64,000 nucleotides of DNA from Lampris incognitus (lineage: Eukaryota > Chordata > Actinopteri > Lampriformes > Lampridae). The notes below the pieces were generated by a model. That model worked only from the letters and a program-made list of their open reading frames with translations. It was not told the DNA's origin and searched no databases. Shown here piece by piece: positions 1 to 10,390 of the stretch. Where the stretch lies: contig NC_079213.1 of NCBI RefSeq assembly GCF_029633865.1, positions 84,044,803 to 84,108,802 of the forward strand, given 5' to 3'. Within the stretch, counting starts at the first letter, position 1; the number at the start of each line of letters is the position of its first letter. The translations under genes were made by a program, and so were the position numbers.

Positions 1-245
1 GAGTGTGTAAAGGCTAACTGTTAGTTGCTAGTAGTCTTGAGTGGACTCGGGGAAATTAGCCTTGGTTAAATTTAGCTGCTATGAATAGTCGGTGTTACCC
101 CGTCGAAATTGCCACGGGTTTCAATTTGATTGTGTCTTTGAATTTACAGTCAAATCAAATGTATCAACTGTGTTAACAGAGAGGGTTGTAGTGTGAGGCA
201 CTTTGCCTAACCAACATTACAGGGCACTCAGCGCTCCTCCACTAT
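1..245. other. Unassigned flank
   Basis: No convincing coding exon, RNA gene or repeat was recognised. The stretch runs directly into the foldback palindrome beginning near 246. Confidence 0.4.
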
Positions 246-930
246 AGGCGGGGAGCTAAGGGGCCTTACCGTGCACCTTCCTTACAATCGAACGAAACCA
301 ACTTTTTTTAAAAACGTCTGACCATGCTGAACATGTTAACAAATGTTAACATTGAAAATTTTGGGTTGCATTTCATGTTTCAGGTACTCAATGCATTTCA
401 ATGTATTTCCCTCCATTGGAAATGCATTACAATTACAGGAACATGACTCTCCATGAGCAAGGGGAAAGTGTGACATCTGGCTTTGCAAGTTTAATCACAT
501 CTACTGATAAATGTATGGTTTTAGTGGTATTATTGGCTTTCTCTAAATAAAAGGCCAGAATGTAAAGTCTTTCTACTCGATTTACAAGGCAAATCAAGTA
601 GAAAGACTTTAAATGTTGGTCTCTACTATTATGGAAAGCCAATAATACCACTGAAACCATACATTTTCCAAAAGCTTGTGTCCTCTAGATGTGATTAAAC
701 ATGCAGAGACAGATGTCACACCTTCCCCTTGCTCATGGAGAGCCAATGGAGGGAAATACATTGAAATGCATTGAGTACCTGAAACATGACGTGCAACCCA
801 AAATTTTCAATGTTAACATTTGTTAACATGTTCAGCATGGTCAGACCTTTCAAAAAAAGTTGGTTTCGTTCGATTGTAAGGAGGGTGCACGACTGCACGA
901 TAAGGCCTCGTAGCTCCCCGCCTACTAGGC
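246..930. mobile_element. Foldback (palindromic) element, ~340 bp arms
   Basis: The left arm (about 246-580) reappears as its reverse complement in the right arm (about 590-930). Matching pairs include the GGCGGGGAGCTA block near 248 and TAGCTCCCCGCC near 911, the ACCATGCTGAACATG block near 322 and its complement near 828, and the CTTTCTACT/AGTAGAAAG pair around the centre near 583. Arms are similar but not identical, with small indels. Open frames inside are short and overlap on both strands, so I see no gene. It is most likely a non-autonomous foldback or MITE-type DNA element. I could not assign a superfamily. Confidence 0.7.
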
Positions 931-1343
931 AGACCCAGAAAAGATTGTTTTGACTCCTTCATATCGACGACAAGGGATTAGATCACTAGTAGGCGATTGT
1001 TGCTCTGTGTGCATGCAAGCAGCTATGATGATTACACATGCATTGATATGTCTCCTTCCTCTGTATCATAATACTGGTAGGCTATAGAAACACATTGGCT
1101 TTTGATGTTGATTTGAAATCTCAATTTTAGCATTCAAATCCAAATCACTGATTTTGTTGGGAAGGGTGCAGCATTGTAATACCCTCTGGATTGTGGCATA
1201 TTGTGCTTAATACAATGTAATAGACAAAATGTGATGACTAAAGAAATAGAAAACTTTTATTTATCAAAGTTTTAATTTCAGTGTGTTTAATACGCACCAC
1301 ATTGATTCCTCTACTGATAATACCCTTTTCTTTTTTTTCACAG
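931..1343. other. Unassigned, probable 5' part of the hAT element
   Basis: AT-rich sequence with no recognised motif. It ends in a pyrimidine-rich splice acceptor (the TTTTTTTTCACAG tract ending at 1343) that opens the first visible transposase exon of the downstream hAT. A 5' terminal inverted repeat was not found. Confidence 0.35.
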
Positions 1344-3282
1344 AGGAAACATCCATCGAAACAGTTGGCTTTTAGCCGAGCAAAGCCAGGGAAGCGAACC
1401 CACCAAGCAAATCCACCAAGTCCAAGCAAGCAAACAAATATAAAAGATGCCATGACAGTGGGAGGCAACCGCCGTGTGCCACAAGGCAAGATCGACAAGA
1501 TCATCATTAGGCTAATATGTGAGGGCCTTCATACATTTAGTTTGGTTGAACAACCTGCATTCAAAGAACTTTTGACAACGCTAAATCCACAATGCAAGGT
1601 CATTTCCAGGCCCACTGTCCGGACAAGATTAGAGGCATCTGCCATTCAGATGAAGAAGAATGTCATGTCCCATCTCAGTAAAGTGAGCTACGTTGCCACC
1701 ACTACAGATTGTTGGACTGCACACCAGCAAAGTTTTATTGGGGTCCCACACCTTTGATGTCCTTGCAGGGGCACTTGACGACATACACTGTCAGTATAGA
1801 ATTAGGGGCAAAGTGGTGAGAACCACAACAGATAGTGGCTCAAACTTCGTTAAAGCTTTTAGTGTCTTCGGAGAACAGAGCCAGTCTGAGGATGCAGAAT
1901 CAGATGCTGAGTCGGACAGAGATTCAATTGATGATGAGCCCACAGCCAACTACCTGGACACATTCAGCATGCTGGAGCAAGATAATGGCCTGGAGTACCA
2001 ACTTCCTACACACCAAAGGTGTGCATGCCATCTTCTCAACTTAGTTGCCACAACAGATGCTGAGATAGCAGAAAAGAAGATGGACACATACAAGAGACTA
2101 TCACGTGCAGCCTTTGGGAAATGTCAAGCCATGTGGAACAATACGGGTCGTTCATACATGGCAGCAGAAGTTGTGGAAGATCATTGCCGACTCCAGCTCA
2201 TCCGACCAAATCAAACGCGGTGGAATTCAACATTCATGGCTGTGGAGAGAATCATATGGATCATACAAGAGAAAGGGGAGGAGGCAATCAGGAATATTTG
2301 TGAAGAATTCAAATTGAAAACGTAAGTTTTAATTTGCATTTCAACAGTATGAAAGTGTGAATGTGTGTTTACATACTTGAAACTTAACTTTTCCTGCTTG
2401 ATTTCCTAACAATTGTTTGTATTCTATTTATGCCAGGCTGACTCAAGCAGAAATTGCTTTCCTGACTGATAACTGCTCGGTGATGAAACCTCTGGTAAAG
2501 GCCTTGAACATACTTCAGTCAGAGACCAACACACACTTAGGGTGGCTTCTTCCAGTGATATGTCAGCTACAAGCAAAACTCAAAAGGCAGGAGACCTCAT
2601 CCAAGATGTGTCTACCACTCATCAAAGCCATTCAGGATGGTGTCCAAAAGCGTTTTGGTGTGATGATGATGGACCCAGAACTGATTGCGGCAGCAATACT
2701 TCTACCGAAGTTCAAGACCACCTGGACAGAGAGGCCTGATGTCATAGAAACAGGTATGATTGCATCTTATAATAAACTGCTTTTCAACAGTTTATTGGAG
2801 CTCTACTTTGTTTTATACTTAATATAATGTGGTCAGTGCTATAAGGCATTATGCATTATGGTGCACTCTTGGTAAATTAATCAAGTCTTAATTGTCAGAA
2901 ATGTGTTGTTTGTCACTCGACAGGTCTGGCTTATGTCAGACAACACCTTGACCAGATTGCAGAGGTGGAAGTGGAGCAAGTTGGACAACATTCCTCAGAT
3001 GAAGATGATTTCTTCTCCTCAATGAAGTCCAGAAGGTCAGAAGGTACAGGGGAGTTGGAAGGGTACCTAGCCTGTATCCCAAACGATATGGATCTGCTAA
3101 ACTCCTTTCCAAATTTAAAAAAACTCTCTCTGAAACTCAACACTGGCCTGCCTGCTTCAGCTGCCTGCGAGAGGCTTTTCAGTTGTGCTGGATTACTGTT
3201 CACTGCAAAGCGAGCAAGGATGAGCTCAACTAACTTTGAAAATCAGCTGCTGCTTAAACTGAACAAGAAGTTTGTAGACTAG
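1344..3282 (+). pseudogene. hAT (BED/ZBED-like) transposase, four exons, broken
   Basis: Exons are visible at about 1344-1752 and its frame-shifted continuation to 2321 (donor GTAAGT), then 2437-2753 and 2924-3282. The first part carries the hAT phrase TTDCWTAHQQSF, followed in another frame by HTFDVLAGAL. In family members a segment of roughly 25-40 residues normally separates these, so an internal deletion with frame change is likely near 1740-1755. The middle exon has the CHLLNLVAT histidine/cysteine region and TRWNSTF. The last exon ends in the C-terminal dimerisation block LPASAACERLFS followed by FENQLLLKLNKKF. The protein would be a cut-and-paste transposase resembling ZBED-type hATs. 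Without the lost segment it should be inactive. Confidence 0.8.
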
Positions 3283-3771
3283 GTTATAGGTGATTTAGGG
3301 TGTCACAAAACTAGTGGCCTTGATTTGCAATATTCCTCTCTGGAATATTGCTGCTCTTTTATGTTCCTTTAATTTTGTAACACTTGTGAGCGTCATCATG
3401 TGGACATTACTTTGTAGTTTGTACCTCTCTGAGAGAGAGAGACAGAGAGAGAAAGTTGGCGTGCACAAGCCTGTTTAATGTTTTTACCACTAAATGGATG
3501 AGCTCAATTAACTTTGAAAATCAGCTGCTGCTTAAACTGAACAAGAAGTTTGTAGACAAGGTTACAGGTGATTCAGGGTGTCACAAAACTAGCGGCCTTG
3601 ATTTGCAGTATAACAGCTGTTGCTGTTGGTGTTGACATGTATGTTGTTGTAATTACACTTACATTTGTGTAGGTATTCTTTGTTGTTATCGCACTTACTC
3701 ACACATGCCCTCTATAGCGCTCTTGCAGCTGTGGAGATGGCATTACCACATTCTCATTCTCTGACGGTTAA

Positions 3772-3804
<33 letters not shown>

Positions 3805-4075
3805 GCATGTCTCCTCTGGAATATTGCTGCTCCTTTACGTCAGTTTGACTTTGTAGCAACACTTATGAGCGTCATCATGTGGGCATTACTTTGTACTTTT
3901 TACCTGTGTGTGTGAGAGAGAGAGAGGGTGAGAGGGAGAGAGAGGGAGAGTGTGTGCGTGTGAGAGAGAGCGTGAGAGAGAGAAAACGTGAGAGTAAGCA
4001 TGTTTAATGTTGTACCACTAAATGGATGAGCTCAACTAACTTGAAGATGCTACTTAAACTGAACAAGAAGTTCAG
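3215..4075 (+). repeat. Three copies of the hAT 3' coding end
   Basis: The block beginning GGATGAGCTCAACTAACTT in the last hAT exon (about 3218-3330) recurs at about 3496-3610 and again, shorter and more diverged, at about 4024-4075. The copies are separated by GA-rich and CA-rich low-complexity DNA. This looks like tandem duplication of the transposon's 3' end, not new coding sequence. Confidence 0.75.
3775..3803. repeat. (CA)n microsatellite
   Basis: Uninterrupted CA dinucleotides. GA/GT-rich purine tracts follow at about 3908-3990. Confidence 0.95.
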
Positions 4076-4194
4076 TTGTTGTGAAGTTATTGTTATTGCG
4101 CTTACATTTGTTACACTTGTTCTTTAATTTAAAACAAAATAGTTATGGATTTCTGACCCCTTGTCCTATTTTTACTACCCTCACACCCCACACA

Positions 4195-4364
4195 AAGAAA
4201 GTAACTAAGTAACTTTTACTTAAAGTACATTTCAAATGAACTACTTTTTACTTTTACTTGAGTACATTTTCAGATGAGTACTTTTACTTCTACTTGAGTA
4301 ATATTTCATCAAAGTATTGGTACTTTTACTTGAGTACAATATTTTTGTACTTTTTCCACCTCTG
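4195..4364 (+). mobile_element. hAT 3' terminal region with CCACCTCTG end
   Basis: Repeated ACTTTTACTTGAGTA motifs end at CCACCTCTG, the complement of the CAGAGGTGG-type terminus seen in Tol2/Ac-like fish hAT elements. It may be the 3' end of the element whose transposase lies at 1344-3282, or an independent MITE. No matching 5' terminus was found. Confidence 0.6.
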
Positions 4365-4661
4365 GGCGTGCATCAAACATAAACATGTGTAAAAATTCAA
4401 ATCGCAAATACGTTACATTCTTAATGTATTGCTCTTTTGCGCGCTTCCCGGGCTAATTTCCACTAGCTGTAAGCCTACGTACAGTACGTAGCCTATCACA
4501 AGCAACAAACTCTGTTTCCTAATGATTGATTGGTTATTTGTGTCACGTGAGCTTAGCGTCACACGGACGTGATTTCACAGAACAAAATAGCAGCGCTCTA
4601 TGTAAGTAGACTAACTGCTAGTGTGTTCGCTAAACTTTAAGCAATAGTAACGTTAAAATGA

Positions 4662-5286
4662 ATGATGAAGCGTCGAAAAATAACTGATTTCTTCGGATCA
4701 AAGTTAACCAAGGTAGCTGAGACAACCACCGTCACTCCAGCCCACAATGAGCCCTCTGAGGAACCAGAAGTAGAATGTCTAACTGTCGCTGCTCCAACTA
4801 GCCCCTCTGCCGCCGCTACCCTCAACGTTATGAGCCTCGCCCCAGCTGACAATGAGCCCTCTGAGCTTGAGGAACCAGCAGTAGAATTGCTAATTAGCCC
4901 CAGAACTTGACTTTGACAGTTTACGCGCACAGTTGAATATGCTGCCAGATGCGATCCGAACGTCTGGAATTACCGTCACAACGGTAGCATCAGTAACATC
5001 GGCAATGAATGCTGCTCCGGTAGCGAAAACCCTATTGCCAGATGTACACAGGCTGTTGAAATAGTTTTATACAATTCCCGTGTCAACTGCCAGCGCCGAG
5101 AGGTCTTTCTCAACCCTTCGTCATATGAAGACTTATCTAAGGTCAACAATGACTCAAAGGAGACTCAATGACTTGATGTGCAGCCACACACACAGGGATG
5201 CTTTGGCCAGTGTGGATGGTCTCGCCATTGCCAGTGACTTCATCCAGCACACCGAGAGACGGAGGAACTTCTCTGGGAACGTTTAA
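4662..5286 (+). pseudogene. Internally deleted hAT transposase (ZMYM/DUF4371 type)
   Basis: The 5' piece (4662-4910) starts with a basic segment, RRKITDFF, typical of the N-terminus of KITDFF-type hAT transposases, followed by two degenerate copies of an acidic NEPSE-containing stretch. The 3' piece (5080-5286) carries the hAT dimerisation signature with ASAERSFSTLR, followed by KTYLRSTM and RRLNDLM. The DDE catalytic core that should lie between them is absent, so only about 620 bp of a gene normally near 2 kb remains. It is a non-autonomous or dead deletion derivative. Confidence 0.75.
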
Positions 5287-5460
5287 GACGGGGTGGTGAG
5301 CGTTGACATTTTTAATCCTATGCAACTGGACTTGACGTGTCAAATGATTTATGCTTTCTAATCATACTGATTATACTATTTGATTGTGACTCAAGTGTAG
5401 GCTATAATCAGGACAAATAAAAACGGCAATAATAAATAATAATAAATAAAGTTATGCGTT
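5287..5460. other. hAT 3' flank
   Basis: AT-rich sequence with several AATAAA-like runs (5415-5455) ending in a G tract (5466-5485) where gypsy-derived sequence begins. No gene is visible. Confidence 0.4.
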
Positions 5461-5529
5461 ACAAGTGTGGCTTGGGGGGGGGGGGGCGTCACGTCATTCG
5501 TGGCTCTACCCATTCGAAATGCGTTCCGC

Positions 5530-7600
5530 GGCCTATGCTGTCGTCCATCGACTTCCTCGGCCACCGCATCTCCCCGCAAGGAGCCGTTCCGCTTCCTGCC
5601 AGAGAAGACGCCGTCGCCAGTTTTCCACGCCCCCGCACTGTGAAGTCCCTGCAGAAGTTCTTGGGCATGGTAAACCTTTACAACAGGTTCATTCCCCATA
5701 CAGCTCACCGCATGTGGCCCTTGTACGAGGCCGTGCGGGGCAAGGAAGCCAAGGCCGAGGTAGACTGGTCCCCGGGGATGGACGAAGTTTTTCGACGACG
5801 CCAAGGCTGCGCTGGCCAATGCCGCTTTGCTGGCCAATGCCGCTTTGCTGGCGCACCCGTCCCCCACTGCCCCGATTGCCCTCACGACCGACGCCTCTGA
5901 CTATGCGGTCGGGGCGGTGTGCGAACAGTGGGTGGGTGGCGCCTGGCAGCCCCTTGCCTTCTTTAGCAAACAGCTTAAGGACAACGAATGGCAGTACAGC
6001 ACCTTCGACCGGGAGCTCCTGGGTCTCTTCCTTGCCTCCCGACACTTCCGGTTCCTGTTTGAAGGCCGCCGTTTCACTGCCTTAGTCGACCACAAGCCGC
6101 TGACATTTGCCATGGCCAAGACCTCCAAACCATGGTCCGGGCGCCAACAGCATCAGCTCTCTGCCATCTTGGAGTTTACCACGGACATCCGGCGCGTGGC
6201 TGGCAAGGACAACTTGGTCACTGACTGCCTCTCCCGGGCGGTGGCAGGGTCCATTCACCTGGGACTCGATTACGCTGCTATGGCTGCAGACCAAGCCGCT
6301 GACGTGGACATCCAGGCCTATGGATGGCCGCTACGGGGCTGCGGTTGGAGGATGTGGTGTTTGACAGCGCCAACACCACACTCCTATGCAAAGTTTCCAC
6401 AGGCCAGCCCCGCCCCATGGTGCCCACCGGCTGGCGGCGCCATGTTTTTGACGTTATCCATGGCCTTTCCCACCCCGGGTGTGAAGGCGTCCACTAAGCT
6501 GGTGGGGGCAAAGTTCGTCTGGCCCGGCCTCAGGAAGGACGTCAAGGCCTGGGCTGACTCCTGCGTGGCGTGCCAGCATTCCAAAGTACACCGTCATACC
6601 AAAGCCCCCTTGGTGCCATTCCTGGTGTCTGAGTGGCGTTTTGACCATGTGAATGTGGACCTGGTGGGCCCCCTGCCCCCCTCCCATGGGTTCACTCACC
6701 TTCTCACCATGGTGGACAGGACCACCAGGTGGCCGGAAGCTGTTCCCCTGTCATTGACCACGTCTACTGAGGTGGCCGGGCGTTCATCGGGTCCTGGGTG
6801 GCCCGTTTTGGCACGCCGGCTGACCTCACCTCTGACAGGGGCCCGCAGTTCACGTCGGAGCTCTGGACTGCAGTCGCGGAGTGGCTGGGGGTGAAGCTCC
6901 ACCGCACCACAGCATACAACCCGCAGGGCAATGGACTTTGTGAGCGGTTTCATCGGTCTATGAAGGCCGCTCTTTTCGTGCCAGCCTCAAGGACAGCAAC
7001 TGGGTCGATTGCCTCCCGTGGGTCATGCTCGGCCTTCGCTCTGCCCCCAAGGAAGACCTCCAATCCTCGTCTGCCGAGCTGGTTTACGGCCAGCTGCTGC
7101 GTGTCCCGGGTGAGTTTCTCCCGAACGCTGTGGCCCCCTGGTAAGTAGCTTCTCATCGGGCTGTGGCCCAGTACAGTGCCAACGCTTTTGCTCCGATCCC
7201 TACATCTCACCACTGCCTCCCTCAGTCCTACATCCCCAAGAATCTGCTGTTGGCCAGATACGTCTTCATCCGCCATGACAGCCACCGTACCCCCCTGGAG
7301 CCCCCCTACGACGGGCCCTTCCATGCCCTGGAAGCGGGGCCTAAGAACTTTGTGGTGGACATGGGGGGCAAGCCGGAGCAGGTCTCGGTGGACCGTCTCA
7401 AGTCTGCTCATTTGGACCTGGGTGGGCCGGTTGAACTGGCCCTGCCCTCGCGGTGTGGACGCCCCCCTTCTCAGGCCCCTCGCCCAGCCTCGGCCCCTGC
7501 CCGGGCTCCAGTTCTGTCCCCTGCCCCTGCCGCTGCCCCCGCCCTCATACCCATTCAGCGCAGCCGTTTTGGCTGCCTGGTCCGCCCCCCGAGACGGTGA
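5530..7600 (+). pseudogene. gypsy 1 pol remnant (RT end, RNase H, integrase)
   Basis: At 5536-5790 the RT C-terminus shows IDFLGHRI and FLGMVNLYNRFIP. RNase H spans about 5860-6240 with the LTTDASDYAVGAV core, FDREL and DHKPL. The integrase has an HPGV...CVACQ zinc-binding part (about 6440-6580). Its catalytic D lies in DLVGPLP (about 6658), the second D in SDRGPQF (about 6830) and the E in GNGLCERFH (about 6930). A C-terminal part follows (7230-7440). The frame changes at least near 5800, 6340-6400, 6780 and 7150, so it cannot give one polyprotein. A 21 bp tandem duplication lies at about 5813-5855. Confidence 0.85.
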
Positions 7601-7708
7601 CTGTTTCACTGAGGACTGTTCGCCTGTTGTCTGTTTGTGTTTCACTGAGTAGTTTTGTGTTACATTGCTGTTTTGCATTTTTTCATGATAGTGAATTCTG
7701 GGGGGGCC

Positions 7709-7939
7709 TGTGTGGTGATACACACTTGAGGGTAGATTCACCAGGGGCTGCTGCTCCTTTAAGGCAGACGTTCAGAGTGCTGACGTAGGCACTGCTTAGA
7801 GTTTCCGGGGAGCCATGTTGTTAGCAGCCTAGTGGTTAACTGGTTGCCACAAGAGATTGTGCTGTATCGGTGTCGTTTTGTGTGGCGAGTAAACATAATT
7901 GACTCGACCTCTCCGTCTCCTCATTCCTGCACTCCCACA
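7709..7939 (+). repeat. 3' LTR of gypsy 1
   Basis: Begins TGTGTGGTGATACACA just after the polypurine tract and ends CTGCACTCCCACA, giving TG...CA ends and a length of 231 bp. No second LTR is available for comparison because the 5' end is lost, so the ends are inferred from the polypurine tract and TG/CA rule. Confidence 0.65.
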
Positions 7940-8604
7940 ATAGAATAAATAATTATTCAAATAGAAACGAAAGGGATAATACATAACTAAAACATGTATT
8001 ATGACTAAAATGACGATCACTTACTTTCCTTGATATTGTGAGCACGATTATCTCTCACGATTATTCATCCATTTTTGGGGGGGGAGGGGAGGAGTTTTAT
8101 TGAGCATTTTAAATCAATAGAAGGCCTTCACATTCATAATGTCATTTAGACACCTATGAATAAACATCCACATGTACAAATCTTCTAACAAGTTAAACAC
8201 AGTGTGACTCGACCCTGGCCATGACAATTGATGTGGAAGCCAGCATCGAAATCGTGATCAATGTACTATCAATTGTGTGGCCGTATACAAGAGTTATAAA
8301 TTTAAAGTATAATAATAGTGTTTGAAAGACGTTACATTTACTAATTAATCTTATAGATTGCATCAGATATTTTCAGCTTATCAAAAGGATCAACCTTAGT
8401 GCAGCATTGAGGACTTTTGGCTTATGATCAAATGAGTATGAAAGATATTAATCATTAATTCAATCTAATTGTGTTTTGTCATACTGTATCGCAAGCTAGA
8501 CAGCTTGTGCTAGCCACCATCAATTTTGAAGATGCTCAACTCTCTCCAGTGAGTTTTAATACTAACAAAACATATCAGTGAAAGCTATCAACTCGGAGCC
8601 ACCT
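7940..8604. other. Unassigned AT-rich spacer
   Basis: No coding exon or repeat family recognised. It ends at the target site of the L1 insertion. Confidence 0.4.
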
Positions 8605-8764
8605 AACATTCATGTAGTGGGCCGCTGTGGAGCAAGCTATGGAGTAGGACGTGTATCGTTTAGCTCTGCAGAACAAACAATCAAATAATGAATTCAAAGG
8701 CACTTTATTTGCATTTTACCCGGTGACACAGCATTATTAAGGTATCAGATTAACATCCACGCTG

Positions 8765-9715
8765 TATCATGGCGCACAGGACCACTGACGTAAAACCGCC
8801 GCATGTACGCTGAGGCCTATTTCACCCACGTCATCCTCAACCTCGAATGAGAAAGGAGGCCGCGATGCTGAAGACCCCGCTGGGGCTCACGTGGAAGACT
8901 TCAAACATGAGCTGCTTTCCTCCTTGCGTGCGGACTTTGTTGCCATGATGAAAACGGAGGTAAGAGCGGTCTTAGAGAGTGAAATGGCAATAATTAGAGC
9001 AGATGTTCATGCGCTTAGAAAGGGCTTCGAGGACTTTAAAACAGCCATGAACACAGAATTAACCACACTGCGCAACACCATGGGAGACGCAGAACAGAGC
9101 CTGACTGCCTGCTCTGATGACGTTGAGGCTCTGAAACGTGAGGTAAAGCGGCTGGGAACCCTGACTAAGTCAATACAAAATAAATGTGAAGATCTAGAGT
9201 CTAGATCCAGGAGGAACAATATTAGGATTGTGGGGGTACCAGAGGGCCCTAATAGTTGTTCCACAACTTCGGTTGCAGACCTGCTGCAGAAAGCATTCAA
9301 CCTAGGTGACGCCCCATTGATAGACAGGTCCTACAGATCACTACAGCAGGTGCCAAAGCCAGGACAGCGACCCAGGACCATTGTAGCACGCCTGCATTAC
9401 TACAGTGACTGTGCTGATATATTGCGTTTTACCAGGGAGAAGCGGAGGATTAAGGTGAGGGACATGGCAATATCAGTCTTCCCTTCCTACACTGCACAGG
9501 TGGCCAAGGCTTGCGCAGCCTTCAATGGCGTCAGGCAGTAGCTCAGAGGTCTAGAAGGAGTCCGGTTTGGTATCTCTCATCCGGCCCAACTTCGTATCAC
9601 ATATAATGGTGTGGAAAAGATTTTCCTGGACCCAGAAGAGGCCCAATCCTATGTAACGAAGGCCATCATTCCTCATGCTGCTCGAGTGGACAGAGATACC
9701 ATCCAAGCTACTTGA
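8765..9715 (+). pseudogene. L1 ORF1 (coiled-coil RNA-binding protein), truncated by stop
   Basis: The clean frame 8891-9541 encodes 216 residues. A heptad-rich coiled coil (roughly residues 1-100) is followed by the L1 ORF1 RRM-type region with SRRNNIRIVGVPEG and later RPRTIVARLHYY. The stop after VRQ at 9539-9541 interrupts the C-terminal domain: the downstream sequence continues in the same frame for about 55 codons with family-like residues (PAQLRITYNG). ORF1 proteins form trimers that bind LINE RNA in the cytoplasm. The upstream ATG near 8769 may be the original start. Confidence 0.75.
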
Positions 9716-10390
9716 TGAGGTCCAGACCAAAGTGAAGGAGCATAAACTGATAACGATACCTTGATTCCACATCTTTTGACACTTGGAAATATAACTGTGC
9801 TCTCTGACGCCAAAAGCGGGCACAACAGTTATGTGAGTATTTACTCTGGACTGTTTTGTTTCAATATTTCAGAGCTTTGGTGCTTTTTTCAAGGGCTATA
9901 TTTTGATATGAATGTTTCCACCTCAGGTTTGGGCTATTTTTGCCTGATTTCATAATTAATGTTTTTACTGTTGCTGTTACGTATGTTACTAATGATATTG
10001 TTTTTTGTTTGCTGTTATAAGGTTTTATTATTCTGACTACTATTACCTTTTATGCCTTAAAAGGCTGACAAGGCATGTTCTGCAGGCCCTAGTTAGCATA
10101 GCGGTTTCCCGGACAACAAGCACTTTTCATGTGCTTTTACTTCCTTACTTTAAAGGAGGTTGGTGCGATCTTCCATTTGGGGGGAGATCTGCATAGGGAT
10201 TTAGGACTTTTCTTTTTTCTTTCTTTCTAATTGTTTTTTCTTCTATTTTTATAAAAAAATTATCATTTGGAAAAGACTAAACATGGGGACTATAAGCTAT
10301 TCAGACCCGTACCACTTGATCCCATTGCACAGCTTGTAATAAATTATGGCATCACCTAGTTCCAGTACTTTAGGCTCTATTCGACTAACC

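Larger units (their letters stand above)
5486..7939 (+). mobile_element. Ty3/gypsy LTR retrotransposon, 5'-truncated (gypsy 1)
   Basis: The remnant starts inside the reverse transcriptase, runs through RNase H and integrase, and ends in a polypurine tract (GGGGGGG near 7700-7706) plus a 3' LTR. The 5' LTR, gag, protease and most of the reverse transcriptase are missing. GC content is clearly higher than in the flanks. Confidence 0.85.

Noticed and set aside
3458-4372. GGCGTGCA at 3458-3465 and 4365-4372 as a hAT target duplication
   Set aside because: The upstream copy is not followed by a CAGAGGTGG-type end; chance match.
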